Of a stretch of DNA of 64,000 nucleotides, positions 47,431-59,029 are shown piece after piece (positions within the stretch are counted from its first letter, which is position 1; each line of letters opens with the position of its first letter). The DNA is from Portulaca oleracea (lineage: Eukaryota > Streptophyta > Magnoliopsida > Caryophyllales > Portulacaceae). A program made the translations under genes and the position numbers. A model generated the notes under the pieces. That model searched no databases. It saw only the letters and a program-made list of their open reading frames with translations, and was not told the origin of the DNA. The DNA lies in assembly GCA_029582165.1 (NCBI GenBank), contig CM055874.1, positions 4,724,114 to 4,788,113 of the forward strand. The letters are read 5' to 3'.

Positions 47431-48580
47431 CGTAAATTGTTCGCTCACAGTAACATAATTGTTCATTCATACTTACCTATTGTTCATACTAATTCCTACT
47501 CGTAGCACATGCTCTAGGTCCATACAATATGTATTGTTCAATTTATTACATGCTAATGGAACATGTTATCCAAACCTACATGTTATTTACTCTCAATAGC
47601 ATATTTTCTCATACCTATCCATTGTTCACTCCTGATATTATAATTGTTTACCCGTACCTACACAAAGTACATGCTCTGAGTGCATGTAATATGTAATTGA
47701 AGGTTTACATCATCCGGCTACCAAAAAATATTAAAAATAAGGATACTTCCGCCTTTATTTTGAGTTAATAGTTCTCATATATCAGTTGCTATTTACAATA
47801 CTCGTATTCACGAAATTTGACTATAAATTACTAATTGACAAACAAATCCATAAGATTGTACAAACCATATCCTAAAGGATAAAATGTCCAAATATGATAT
47901 GAGGAGCACACTCCCCTAAACATAGAGGACCTCTATTTCCTTTGGAATACCAAAAAGGGGGGTTGGCATGCCCTACGTTTGCTAATTTTTACATTCAGAA
48001 AGCCGTGGAACTCGTTCTTCCTGTAAGGGGAAAAAAATGATCAATTAGCACAGTACATGGAAACAAATTTCACATAAGCACATAGATAGAAAAACACATC
48101 GAAATCAACACGTTGAAAAGAGTAGGATTTTTTATCAACATCTCAATAAGTGAATTCCAATTTTTTCAAGATATAAGTTCAAATGATAATCCAACTGTCA
48201 AGCATTTCCCACAAGTTTGAGTTAATATAAGTATCACGAGCCCTAAACCCTAAACCCTATCCAGTTTGGTTAGCAAGCACTTGGAGTTATATCGTACTCG
48301 TTCATACACGATGTTCAAGATTGGACGCAACAAACCCCATCAAACTTAAAAGTTAATGTCTCCCCCTTCTTTTTTACTTTTGTCAAGATTTTTGAGTTAA
48401 AAATTTTGACAGTCAATATTTTAAATTTTTATAATAACTCATCATATAATATTAATGCTATTGGATGGATTCATTATAAAAATATTAATGTAAATGTAAT
48501 ATTAGATTTTTGTTAAAAATATATTACATGAAAAATTATTAATTAAAATAGATTCGGAAAAGTGTGAAAGTAAGTTATAA
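47431..48580. other. Intergenic DNA between units 3 and 4
   Basis: No firm gene. 47440-47760 repeats TTGTTCA-type words shared with 30930-31020. A short minus-strand segment at about 47968-48018 looks like a terminal exon (see findings). CCCTAAA occurs three times at 48240-48260. The right part is AT-rich. Confidence 0.4.
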
Positions 48581-48585
48581 AAAAA

Positions 48586-49192
48586 ATGAAAATGATATGA
48601 GTTTAAGAAGTTGTCTTGCCCTATCATTAAACTTATCTTATTATATTTTAAATGAAATTAAGTTATATGATTGAATTCTATAACTATAATATCACATATA
48701 AATTGCATAAAGTTATAGTTTTATCAATTATTTTTATATTTCAACAAAACGTTTAAAATAGGCTTAACGGAAGGGGTTAATTCAATCAGGGTATCAATTG
48801 TACTCATTGATGCAACCATTAAAAAAATCGAAAATGATATGAGCTCGCCCTAGCTAGGATTAAAACCTTATTATTATGTATTAAATTGACATAAAATAAT
48901 ATAATTGAATTCTATAATTATAATATCACATATAAATTTAGTAAAATTATATTTTTATCATTATTTTTTATATTTATAAAAAAACCGTCTAAATATGTCT
49001 AACGGATGAAGTTGATTCGATAGGATGTCATTTATGCTCGTTGACATAGCCAATACATACAAAACTTCTTATAATTAATAATTAATGTTTACTATTGAAG
49101 AAATTAAACTTATAAATTATAATAAATGCATATTTGGTGAAAGTAAGACACTTAAGAAGAAGTGTCTTAGGACAATACTTTTATCATCACCC
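48586..49192. mobile_element. Two degraded relatives of the 385-bp MULE-type MITE
   Basis: The words ATATCACATATAAATT, CGTCTAAA(A)TA..C(T)TAACGGA and CTTCTTATAATTAATAATTAA recur twice (about 48586-48840 partial, 48840-49192 nearly full), the second ending ACTTTTATCATCACCC like 24254-24638. Both are diverged; boundaries are approximate. Confidence 0.65.
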
Positions 49193-49678
49193 TAAAAAAA
49201 AGTATCAAAAATCATAAAAAAAAATAACAATTTAGTAACGGATAAGACATAAAAAAAAATGATTCGCAACAAGACTCTCATCATCAAGATAGGCAAGATT
49301 CCCAAGAAATAGGTGTAAATTTGGTTTGTTGACAAGGCATGGTGGAATTTACAGTGGAGGTCATCATGGTATGCATATGAACTGGAGTACATTTTTTTTT
49401 CCGATTATTGCAAGCCAAATGTTTAAAGGTTCACAAAATACAGCAAAATCGCAAAACAAAACACCAAACAACCCACATCAAATGATACATGCCTAAGAAA
49501 ACTGCTAAACATAAGCAATACAGCAAATATTTACTAGAACCCAAAAAACTTTCTCATTCGACATTGATCACAAAAAATCACGAACTGGGGTACATACATC
49601 ATGAATACTGTCATCTTTATACATACATCATGAACCCAAAAAACTTTCTCAAGCATGTTACGTACGAAGTGTTGACGT

Positions 49679-50524
49679 TTATGAGTGGCTCCCGTGCACT
49701 GTTTTGACATGCTCAACAAGGTCAACAGGATCCTCAAATTCCATGTTACACTGAGGGCATACATTGATCGTTTCATCAACCTCGTCAACATTTGTAACGA
49801 TCGTTTCAAAACTGCCATCACACTGCAGACATACTTCAATGGCTTCCCACTCCTCAGTTTCAGTAGTTGTACCCCTGCTGGTGCCTTCTCCCACCTTCGT
49901 TGGCTTCCAAGAACATTTGTGATCAGGTCCGAACCGGTGTACCAAGCAGTATTCATTGAGACAGTCCATGCACTTGACCGTGTTGGAGAGTGTCAGAATC
50001 TCATTGCATCCAGAATCCGAGCATTTCGTCTTGTTGTTTGCTGGATCACATGTGCTAGCGTGGTTTTCCCAGGTGATTTTGGGGTCTTCCTTGGCAAGAA
50101 GGCGAACTTCTTTGGTACAGATTGGGCACTTGACCAAGATCACGCCATACTCGTCGGGTTCTGGGCATTTGTGCTGTTTGTAGCTTCGATGCTCCGAGCA
50201 AAATACCTGTATATATATGGACATCAAACTTAATTCAGGTAACAAACAAGTATTTGGGCATATTTCGAATACCAATTAGAGGTTCTTGCAAAGACCCAAG
50301 AACACGAATGAATAAGTTGAAAACACAAGAAAATTAGGCATTCAAGAAAGTGGGGCAATCAAATCAAAGGAAGAAAAGCTGGGAATTTCGAAGCAGAGAG
50401 AGAGAGAGAGAGAGAGAGAGGAGACCCTGTGACAGCGGTTGCAGGTGAAGTTGAGGAAATCAATCTGGTTGCAATCATCAACGAAGCAGTGTAGTACTAA
50501 GCTGGGCAATTTAGGCGTTCCCAT
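49679..50524 (-). CDS. AN1/C2H2 zinc-finger stress-associated protein, SAP11 type (copy 4)
   Basis: Exon 1 is 50524-50426 and exon 2 is 50206-49679; 208 aa; intron in the same phase-0 position, only 219 bp. The first AN1 finger, the CPICTKE linker and the second AN1 finger (CSDSGC, KCMDC, YCLVHRFGPDHKC) are complete. The first C2H2 finger keeps CLQC but lacks both histidines (TNVDEVDE in their place); the second C2H2 (CPQC...HVKTVH) is complete. The coding sequence is the most diverged of the four, and no hAT-like element lies in its right flank. Frame open. A short (GA)n tract (50395-50420) overlaps its splice donor region. Confidence 0.88.
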
Positions 50525-50981
50525 TTCAATTCTTGAATCAATCCCAGAAATCGGGAGTTGTCTGATGATAGGTAACAAGATTCAGGAAGAGATGAAAGGG
50601 AGATGAGAGGGGGGGTCCTTCCAGTTCCAGAGGGTTTGAATTTATACACCCACCACACGGAGAGAGAGAGTGTGAGGCAAAAACAAAATTTATGAAACCA
50701 AACATTTTGACACATTTATTTATAAAATTCAATCTAAGTATATTTAAATTATTATGAAGGTATGTTTCATTATTTTGAGGATTATTACAACTTATAAATA
50801 ATATAAAAATAATTATTTATTTATAATTTTTCATAAATATAAAACTATGTATAAAATATGCATTTTTCACTATGATTGATAAAATTAAGCTATTATTTAT
50901 ATTTTTGACCTAACTAATAAGTATTATGTACTCTTATCGTCAATAAATTTATATAATTATTAAAGAAAATATTATTAAAAA

Positions 50982-51374
50982 GGTTTTTTGGCTGTTAATA
51001 ATATCAACTTTGAGGGTATTAGATACTAATAATATAAACTATTTTTTTAGACATTGGCAGTACTAACTATCAACCTATTTAGCTCCAACTATATACCGCT
51101 GAGTTATTATGGTTTTAACTCATGAAAGATGACGTAACTCCATAATGTGTAACATAGAAGGTAGATTAGTGTCCAAGTCAACATTTTCTACACAAGCTCT
51201 GCCTTCCACGTCATGCATTATGGAGCCACGTCACCTTTTCATGACTCAAAACAATACTAAATCGATGGTGTACTGTTGATGGAAAAAAGTTGATACTGCC
51301 ACTGTTCAAGAAAATAGTTTGTATTATTAGTGTCATATACTCCTAAAATTGATATTATTGATATCTAAAAATCC
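50982..51374. mobile_element. Near-palindromic MULE-type MITE, 393 bp
   Basis: Left end GGTTTTTTGGCTGTTAATAA pairs with the complement of the right end (GGATTTTTAGATATCAATAA), and pairing continues for over 100 bases, again in the middle (GATGACGTAACTCCATAATG / CATTATGGAGCCACGTCA). Perfect 9-bp target duplication TATTAAAAA (50973-50981 and 51375-51383). Confidence 0.9.
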
Positions 51375-51533
51375 TATTAAAAATTACAAAAGTGTGAAAT
51401 ATGGACGATTCAAGATGGTTATTTAACCATCTTGAGTCAAGATGTGTATCATTGTCCAGAAAATTGTAATTACAATGCTATGTAACAATGAAAAATAATT
51501 GTAGACAAGAAAAATCAGTTAAATTGACAAATA

Positions 51534-51733
51534 CTCCCTATGTCTCTAAATAAATATCTATTTAACTAAACTTTAATATTTGATTACTCACAAATTATAA
51601 ATTAATTAATATCATTGCAATTTTTAATATAATATCTTTCTAATGGTGATAATTTCATATTGTAATTCTTTATAATTTATTACTAATCAACCGTCAAGAT
51701 TTAATTAAATTGACACTCATTTAAAGATGCAGG
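51534..51733. mobile_element. Stowaway-like MITE, 200 bp
   Basis: Left CTCCCTATGTCTCTAAATAA and (complement of right) CCTGCATCTTTAAATGAGTG are inverted ends flanked by TA. The internal sequence resembles 24939-25151. Confidence 0.75.
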
Positions 51734-51780
51734 TATTTTCCTCAATTTCTATTTTCCCATGCATCTATACGAGCGTCTCG

Positions 51781-51955
51781 ATGAAATAATATAATAGGTT
51801 CAGTTATGACAAGTGTCCGTTTAACCGGGAATAAACCGGATCCGGATGTTAATGTCTTGACTGAATATCGAAATAATATAATAGCTTCAGTTATGACAAG
51901 TGTCCGTTTTAACCCAGAATAAACCGGATCCGGACGTTAATGTCTTGACTGAATT
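51781..51955. repeat. Tandem duplication of ~87 bp
   Basis: Two adjacent copies of a unit with AATAATATAATAG, TTATGACAAGTGTCCGTTT and GGATCCGGA.GTTAATGTC, differing by a few bases. Confidence 0.85.
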
Positions 51956-52339
51956 TTTGACGGTGACCGACCCGTGCTAAAAAAAAAAAAAAAAGACAGT
52001 GACCAACCCGAATTTGACCCAAACTCAACTTTTTGACAGTGTTAACTTCCGCTGTCTTGAGTTATATTTGTTAAATGTTTCGAAAAAGAAAAGATTGAGG
52101 GTTTACATCATGCAGCTGCCAAAAAATAACAACACTTCCCTTCCAATTTGAACAAAGTCATGCCTTTATTTTGAAAAATTGCTCCGGGATGTCATACATT
52201 CCCTAAAAATGACTATTTGGGGACCACATTATTTTTTTTACTCTTTGGGGACCCGATTGTTGTCAAAATATGCTGGTTGGGTATTTTCCGACCAAAACAG
52301 CCGGAATCAATAAAAAGACGTAAATACCCCTTGACTTTT

Positions 52340-52564
52340 GATTGAAAAGTCCAGTTTGCCCCTTTTATTTGCCCCCTCAAATCTATCTTGGTTTTCTTCT
52401 TCTTCACTTTCATTCGTTCTTCTTCTTCACTACTCTATCCCACTCAACTTCAAAGAAGCAGAGAGAACTTCAGAATTGGGAAGGAAGAGGTTCAAGTTTA
52501 CAAGAATTGGTTGAGCTTCTAGTTTGAGTGTCGGTTTCAGCCACGCATGGTAAGCATCACTATC
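52340..52564 (+). other. Possible leader exon of an unknown gene, cut off by the Gypsy element
   Basis: A pyrimidine-rich then purine-rich stretch looks like a plant 5' leader and ends CACGCATG/GTAAGC, a good splice donor, about 15 bases before the Gypsy LTR. No protein can be assigned. It could equally be chance. Confidence 0.25.
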
Positions 52565-53041
52565 TGTAACGCCCCGAAAATTCAATTATAAAAAGTCAAG
52601 TCAAACTAACGTTAACAGACAAAACTTAGCGGGAGACTTCAAATTTAGTTTGGGCGTCACTGCCGTATCCCCGAAGGAATACAAGGCGAGAAAGGAAAAC
52701 ACAACTGTCTGCTAACGGTAACTACTAACAACTCAAAACAAACTTTAAGAATTCATAACGAAACAATATAAAAGGTTCAAGGACTTCTAGACTCGTCGTC
52801 CTCACTTCTAACTCCCGTCCCCAAAGATTTAGATCTTCACCAAATCAAAACATTTGAGAAAATGAGGAAATCTCAATAATGTCTACCCCTAACGTTTAAA
52901 AGCAGTTTAAGTTCATTTCAATTCATTTTGGGGAGAGGGATCAAATCAAACTTTTTACAAACCTTTAACCCTTAACTGTTTTCCTCAACCCATCCAAACC
53001 ATATTTTAATGTGCGGGCGGGATACCAAATCCCTTAAAGTA

Positions 53042-53214
53042 ACATCGCCTACCAAAGGCATCAAGAACATCGCCTACCAAAGGCATAAACATCGCCTACC
53101 AAAGGCATCAAGAACATCGCCTACCAAAGGCATCAAGAACATCGCCTACCAAAGGCATAAACATCGCCTACCAAAGGCATCAAGAACATCGCCTACCAAA
53201 GGCATCAAAATACT
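53042..53214. repeat. Tandem repeat inside the Gypsy LTR, 7 copies
   Basis: Seven copies of ATCGCCTACCAAAGGCAT with alternating CAAGAAC and AAAC joints. The same array occurs in the other LTR at 62538-62706. Confidence 0.92.
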
Positions 53215-55313
53215 ATCCTATATCAGGGAAGGAAGCCCTGATCTCCTGGTCCATAACCTTGCAGGTTGTTACACCTGCACAACAAAGTTATCCTCAAACC
53301 CGCTTAACGTTTCCACTTGAATTATTTAACAATATTCAAACTCGACTCACAACTCTCAAGTCAAACCATCCCAAGTTATCAAAACCATTAACAAAACTTT
53401 GAATGAAAGACCATCCAATTTCTCAACTCAAATAAACCAAGATCACAAACGAAACAAAAGATTATCAAAATAGATGGCCGTATTTCCATAAAAGTCCCTT
53501 TTCGGGATGCAATTCTCAAAATAGATTATAAAACATCAAAACACATTTAAAGAGCATCCCGGTGGGGATTAGAGCATAGACAATTACCTGATATACTTCA
53601 CAAAGACAAAGAAAAGAAGAACACACTTGAGCTCACTAACGTCTCGCACTAACTCGGGCCTAGAATAAAAGTAATTATCTAATCAAAACGCGTTCTAACG
53701 AAGTTAGTATTAACTATTAACTACCTAACCCATCCCCTAGGAACACTTAGGTTCCTATCATTTACGAAATTACACTTAACACCTCCAAGAAAACACATAA
53801 CAAGATCACACATTAATTTCACTCAACAATTCTTTATAAATAAAAGCAAACAGAGGACAGATTATAACATTCACATAAAACGGGTCACAACTCGACTTCC
53901 CGACATCCTATGGGTCTGGTTCTGGACTTTTCGGAAACCTCAGGATGTCTACTAAAACTTCTATGTTGATGGTTAAGCCCAACTCAGTCCCGAAGGACCT
54001 CAAAAACACCCGTCTTTCCCATTGGTCCAGATCTGACAGGTTCCGGTAAAACGGTTATAACTCGGGCTATACAATTCAAACGTTCGATCCGTAAAATTCC
54101 TATGGTTCCTAACATCTAAGGGAACCTCCAGTTCAAAGGGTTTGACCAAAAGGTAACTACACTAGCCGTGGCAACCCGATCTTTAGACACTAACAAAACT
54201 GTCCCGTTAACGGTAATCAATTAATTTGTTATTTCGGTTCTAACTTTTACCAAACGGTCTCGAGGTTCTAATTTGGACTCGAAACAATAGCTAGGGTCTA
54301 AGATAGGAAGTCCAACTCAACTTAGGTCCAACAATCAACCTTCCCATCATAAGAACCAAATTACAACACATGAATCAACTTTAATAATTTAATCTAATCC
54401 TACAATCATGCATAAAATATCATACACTAACATGGCATACCTCATGTACATAAATTCTAAACTAACCTTGTACTAATCATGCATGAAATATTAACGCTAT
54501 CCTAAACATGAATTTCTTAACCAATAAACAAGAACCTTAAGAACATGTGAATAACCTATAAAGAACATATAAACATTTAAACTTCTAATCAAGAATCCTA
54601 AACAAACTAATTTCTTTTAAACAAGATTAACTCAAGAACCAAGAACTAATAAACATAAACTCAACCTAACTTATTTAGGCAAAATTAAACATGAATTAAA
54701 CAAGAAAGAACCCTAAGAAATAAAAGAACATGATATTTAACTTAATGAACAAGAAACCTAACTAATTTACAAGAATCAAGAAGACTTAGGTTTTCATGTA
54801 CAAGAATCATAAAGAACTTAGTAACATTAAACTACTAATCAAGAACCTAGGGTTTTAATAACAAGAATCAACCTAATTTATTTAACAAACTTTAACAAGA
54901 TTAATTCCTAGGAAACAATAAAAGACTTAACGATTAACCAACTAAACATTCAAGAAAATAACCTAAGTAATAAATTTCCAAGTTCGTACATACAATAATA
55001 TCGTGGTTTAACAATTCATGTAAAGAATATAACGAATACTAAAGAATCACTTTCAACCCTAATAATCAACTATTACAACCTAAATCTAATTACAATTAAT
55101 AACATAAAATTACACATAACAATTAGAAAAAAATTACATAAAATTACAACAAGAAAATAATTACAATTAATTTCCCTAATTACAACACTAATAATACAAT
55201 AATTATAAAACAGAATATTTATAACAATAATAATTACAATTATAAAATCAGATTAACAATAATAAAAACAAGAAAAGAAAAAGGAAAAAGAAAAGAAAAA
55301 CAAGAAGTATACA

Positions 55314-55340
55314 GTTAGGGTTAGGGTTAGGGTTAGGGTA
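55314..55340. repeat. (TTAGGG)n run in the Gypsy LTR
   Basis: Four TTAGGG hexamers in a row, not the usual plant TTTAGGG. Inside the LTR, so not a telomere. Confidence 0.85.
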
Positions 55341-56282
55341 GGGTTTACGTAGGGTTTCTTGGCGGTTCTGGGCAGGCGTCGACGGCGGCACGAGGGGCGG
55401 CGGTCAGAGGGTGGTGCGACGGTCGAGGCGGCAACGACTGGGGTGTTCGACGGTCGAGGCGGCGAGATCTTTGGTGGCGCGGTTGAACAGCAGCAACGCT
55501 GCTCCTTCGCCGTGGCTACGGCGACGACTCCGACGGTGATAGCTGCGTCGGGCGGCAGTGCGGCGTTCGCAGGTGGTCGCCGGGGATGTTGGTGGTGGCG
55601 GTCTGAGGCGGAGCGAGGGGACGAGAGGTTCGAAAAGAGAGAAAACGGAAGGAGAGAAAGAGGGTGGTCGGAATGGTGGTTGCGGCGGAAGTTCCGGGTT
55701 GTGGTGGTTGCCGGCGGTGGCGCTGGTGGCGGACGTACAGAGAGAGGGAGAGAGAGTTGGGGAAGCTAGGGTTTGGTATTGATAGTTTTTTGGTTTTTAG
55801 GGGAAGAAGAGGGTTTTATATATCAACCCATATCTAGGCCCAACTATGCTAATCCCACTCCTAATCCAACCCAATAAGAAAATCTGATTTTTCTTTTCAA
55901 AAAAAACAACTAGTAATAATATTAATAGTAATAATAATATTAATACTAATAACCATATAATCACATAACAAATAATATTCACGTAATTAATCACATAATA
56001 ATATTAACCAGCGGAAATTACTATTCTACCCTTGTTAGCCCTCAACGGTCCTACGAGCTCAAGCGTTAACATAAATAAACACATTACGAATAACAGTAAA
56101 TAACGAAGTCAACTTATTTTATTAACGACGTCACGGTCAACATCGTTGGATTTTTCGGGGTTTTACATCATTACCTTCTTAAAAGAAGTTTCGTCCTCGA
56201 AACTTAAACTTAAACTTAACCCTAACGGTCCGGTAAGGAAACTAACGGTTTCTTTTCTCCTAAAACTCGAGGTTTTACAACA

Positions 56283-56747
56283 TTACCTTCCTAAAAGAAG
56301 TTTCGTCCCCGAAACTTGACGCATATAGTCTTGGAACAAGTGAGGGTACTTCTTCCTCATTTCGCCTTCTGCTTCCGTTGTGGTATGATTCGCCCATCGT
56401 ACTTTTACCAAGGGAACTACTTTCCTCCTAAGCTGCTTTTCTCTACGGTCCAATATTTCTAGTGGCTGCTCTTCATAGCTCAGATCTTCTTGCAGCTGAA
56501 GCGGCTCGGGGTCAATCACATGGGTCGGGTCCGGAACATATTTCCTGAGTTGTGACACATGGAAGACATTGTGCACTCTGGGGAGTTCTCCTGGCAGCTG
56601 TAACTTGTAGGCGACTTCTCCGATACGTTCCAAAATTGGGTATGGCTCGATAAACCTTGGTGTCAACTTCCCCGACTGGTCGAATCTCATAACCCCCTTC
56701 GTGGGTGAAACCCGTAAAAATACATATTCTCCTACTTCGAATTCCAA
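56283..56747 (-). pseudogene. Gypsy integrase C-end with chromodomain-like tail
   Basis: 154 codons: GKLTPRFIEPYPILERIGEV, LPRVHNVFHVSQLRKYVPD, and a chromodomain-like VKVRWANH...RKKYPHLFQ. The tail has lost the ATWE part of the usual motif. It is the feature that places the element among chromoviruses, Tekay-like by sequence. Confidence 0.87.
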
Positions 56748-56757
56748 AGGTCTTCCT

Positions 56758-59024
56758 TCACAAGATAACTCTTTGTCGACTTTGTCGCTTCATCTTGTCT
56801 TGAATGATTCGAACCTTCTGAGTAGTGGCCTGTATTAGATCTGGTCCGATCGTTAGAGCTTCATCAATGTCTTGCCAACATAGGGGAGTTCTACATCTCC
56901 TTTCATACAAAGCTTCGAAGGGTGACATCCCTATGCTAGCATGGTAGCTGTTGTTGTATGAGAACTCAATGAGAGTCAACTCGTCATCCCACGAGTCTTT
57001 GAAATCTAACGCGCATGCTCGCAGCATGTCTTCGAGGGTTTGGATGGTCCTCTCTGTCTGCCCATCTGTAGCTGGGTGAAAAGCGGTGCTGAACTTGAGC
57101 TTTGTGCCAAACGCTTCTTGTAACTTTTTCCAAAACCAGGTGGAATCGTATCTCTGTCTGAGACTATAGAACTGGGTACTCCGTGTAACCTTACAATCTC
57201 CCTTACATAGGCCTGAGCTAGCTGATCTAGGGACCAATTGTTGGCGATGGCTAGGAAATGAGCTGACTTGGTCAAACGATCTACAATCACCCATATTGCA
57301 TTGTGTTTCCGCCTGGTCCTCGGTAGACCTATCACAAAATCCATTGATATCGAATCCCATTTCCATTCAGGGACATCTAACGGTTGCAGAAGTCCGGCTG
57401 GTCGTTGATGCTCTGCCTTGACTCGCTGGCATGTAAGGCACCTTGCCACAAAGTCTGCCACTTCTTGTTTCATATTACTCCACCAGAACATCTGTTTCAG
57501 GTCCTTGTAAAGCTTATTTCCTCCCGGGTGTACGGAATATGGCGTATTGTGCCCCTCTTCTAAGATCTTCCTCTTCAACTCCTCCATGTTGGGTACACAG
57601 ACGCGGTTATGGAACCGTAACGTACCATCTTCGTGGATCACAAAGCCAGGGGCTTTCCCTTGCAACACTTCCTCCCGTATCTTGGCAAGCTGTAAGTCCA
57701 GTTCTTGAGTTCTCTTGATCTCCTCCATTAGAGTAGGTTGTAACTCCATGGCATTCAGTACAGCTTTCTTCCCAGGTGTTACCACATTAATCTCCAACCT
57801 CCTAAACTCCTCGCACAACTCGTGCGGCATCGTCATCAAGTGGTTTATAGCGGGATACGGTCTTCTACTCAGGGCATCAGCCACTACATTCGCCTTTCCG
57901 GGATGATATTGGAAATTCACATCGTAATCCTTCAGGAACTCTAACCATCTTGTCTGCCTGAGATTCAGCTCCTTCTGGGTGAAAAGGTACTTCAAACTCT
58001 GATGATCTGTGAATATCTCACAGTGTACCCCGTAAAGATAATGCCTCCAAATCTTAAGCGCAAAAACCACTGCTGCCAACTCCAGATCATGAGTGGGATA
58101 ATTCCTCTCATGTGTCTTCAATTGCCTGGATGCATATGCAATCACCTTCCCTTCCTGCATGAGCACACAACCCAATCCACCATGCGATGCGTCACTGTAG
58201 ATAACAAAACCCTCATTCCCTTGAGGTAAGGCAAGAATAGGGGCCGAGGTAAGCCTCTTCTTCAACTCCTGGAATGCTTGCTCACATTTTTCCGACCATG
58301 CGAACCTTATTGACTTCCGAGTCAAATTAGTCAACGGGGTGGCGATTTTTGAGAAATCTTGCACGAACTTCCTATAATACCCTGCCAAACCCAGAAAACT
58401 CCTAACCTCCGTGGCATTCTTCGGTGTCGGCCACTTGGTGATGGCCTCCACCTTTTGAGGGTCTACTGCCACTCCTTCCTTAGACACCACATGTCCTAAG
58501 AACGCCACTTGTTCCAACCAAAACTCACACTTCTTGAGCTTCGCATAAAGCTTGTTGCTCCGTAGAGTCGTCAATACTTCTCTCAGATGATTCGCATGCT
58601 CCTCCCGTGTCCCTGAGTATACCAATATGTCGTCGATGAACACCACTACAAACTTATCCAGGAACGGTTCGAACACTCTGTTCATCAAATCCATGAAAGC
58701 GGCTGGGGCATTTGTAAGCCCAAAAGGCATTACCACGAACTCATAATGACCATACCGAGTTCGGAATGCGGTTTTAGAGATATCTTCTTCGCGAATTCTC
58801 AGCTGGTCATAACCTGACCTCAGGTCTATCTTAGAAAACGTTGTTGCTCCTCGCAACTGGTCAAAAAGATCATCAATACGAGGTAGAGGATAACGATTTT
58901 TGACGGTAATCTTGTTCAACTCCGTGTCGATGCACAACCTCATGCTACCATCCTTCTTCTTCACGAACAAAGACAGTGCTCCCCATGGTGACGTCTTTGG
59001 GTCGGATATACCCTTTTCCAACAA
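56758..59024 (-). pseudogene. Gypsy reverse transcriptase, RNase H and integrase
   Basis: The 672-codon frame 59024-57006 holds reverse transcriptase ([19 protein letters not shown]; catalytic [10 protein letters not shown]), RNase H ([16 protein letters not shown]) and integrase ([11 protein letters not shown]...CLTCQ zinc motif; [14 protein letters not shown]). A frameshift near 57165 moves the rest of the integrase core ([12 protein letters not shown]) to the frame 57366-56758. The reading frame lacks two residues in CIDYRELNK (CIDTELNK). Confidence 0.92.
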
Positions 59025-59029
59025 ATTTC

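Larger units (their letters stand above)
52565..56167 (-). repeat. 3' LTR of the Gypsy element, 3603 bp
   Basis: Ends TGTAACGCCCCGAAAATTC and CGGGGTTTTACA form the short inverted repeat of an LTR. It contains a 7-copy tandem repeat, a (TTAGGG)4 run and a GC-rich stretch with long spurious open frames (55359-55782). Confidence 0.85.

Noticed and set aside
53042..53214. Evenly spaced repeats resembling a CRISPR array
   Set aside because: The joints between repeats are themselves repeated, the array is inside a plant LTR and recurs in the other LTR; it is an ordinary tandem repeat.
53009..53320. 103-codon frame with a repeated peptide (and its twin at 62506-62805)
   Set aside because: It is only the translation of the LTR tandem repeat and is on the strand opposite to the element's genes.
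55314..55340. Telomere-like (TTAGGG)n, and CCCTAAA at 48240
   Set aside because: Very short, inside an LTR or intergenic DNA; not telomeric and not the plant heptamer in the first case.
55359..55782. Gly/Arg-rich frames of 136 and 74 codons
   Set aside because: GC-rich LTR sequence without codon-like structure or family resemblance; opposite strand to the element.
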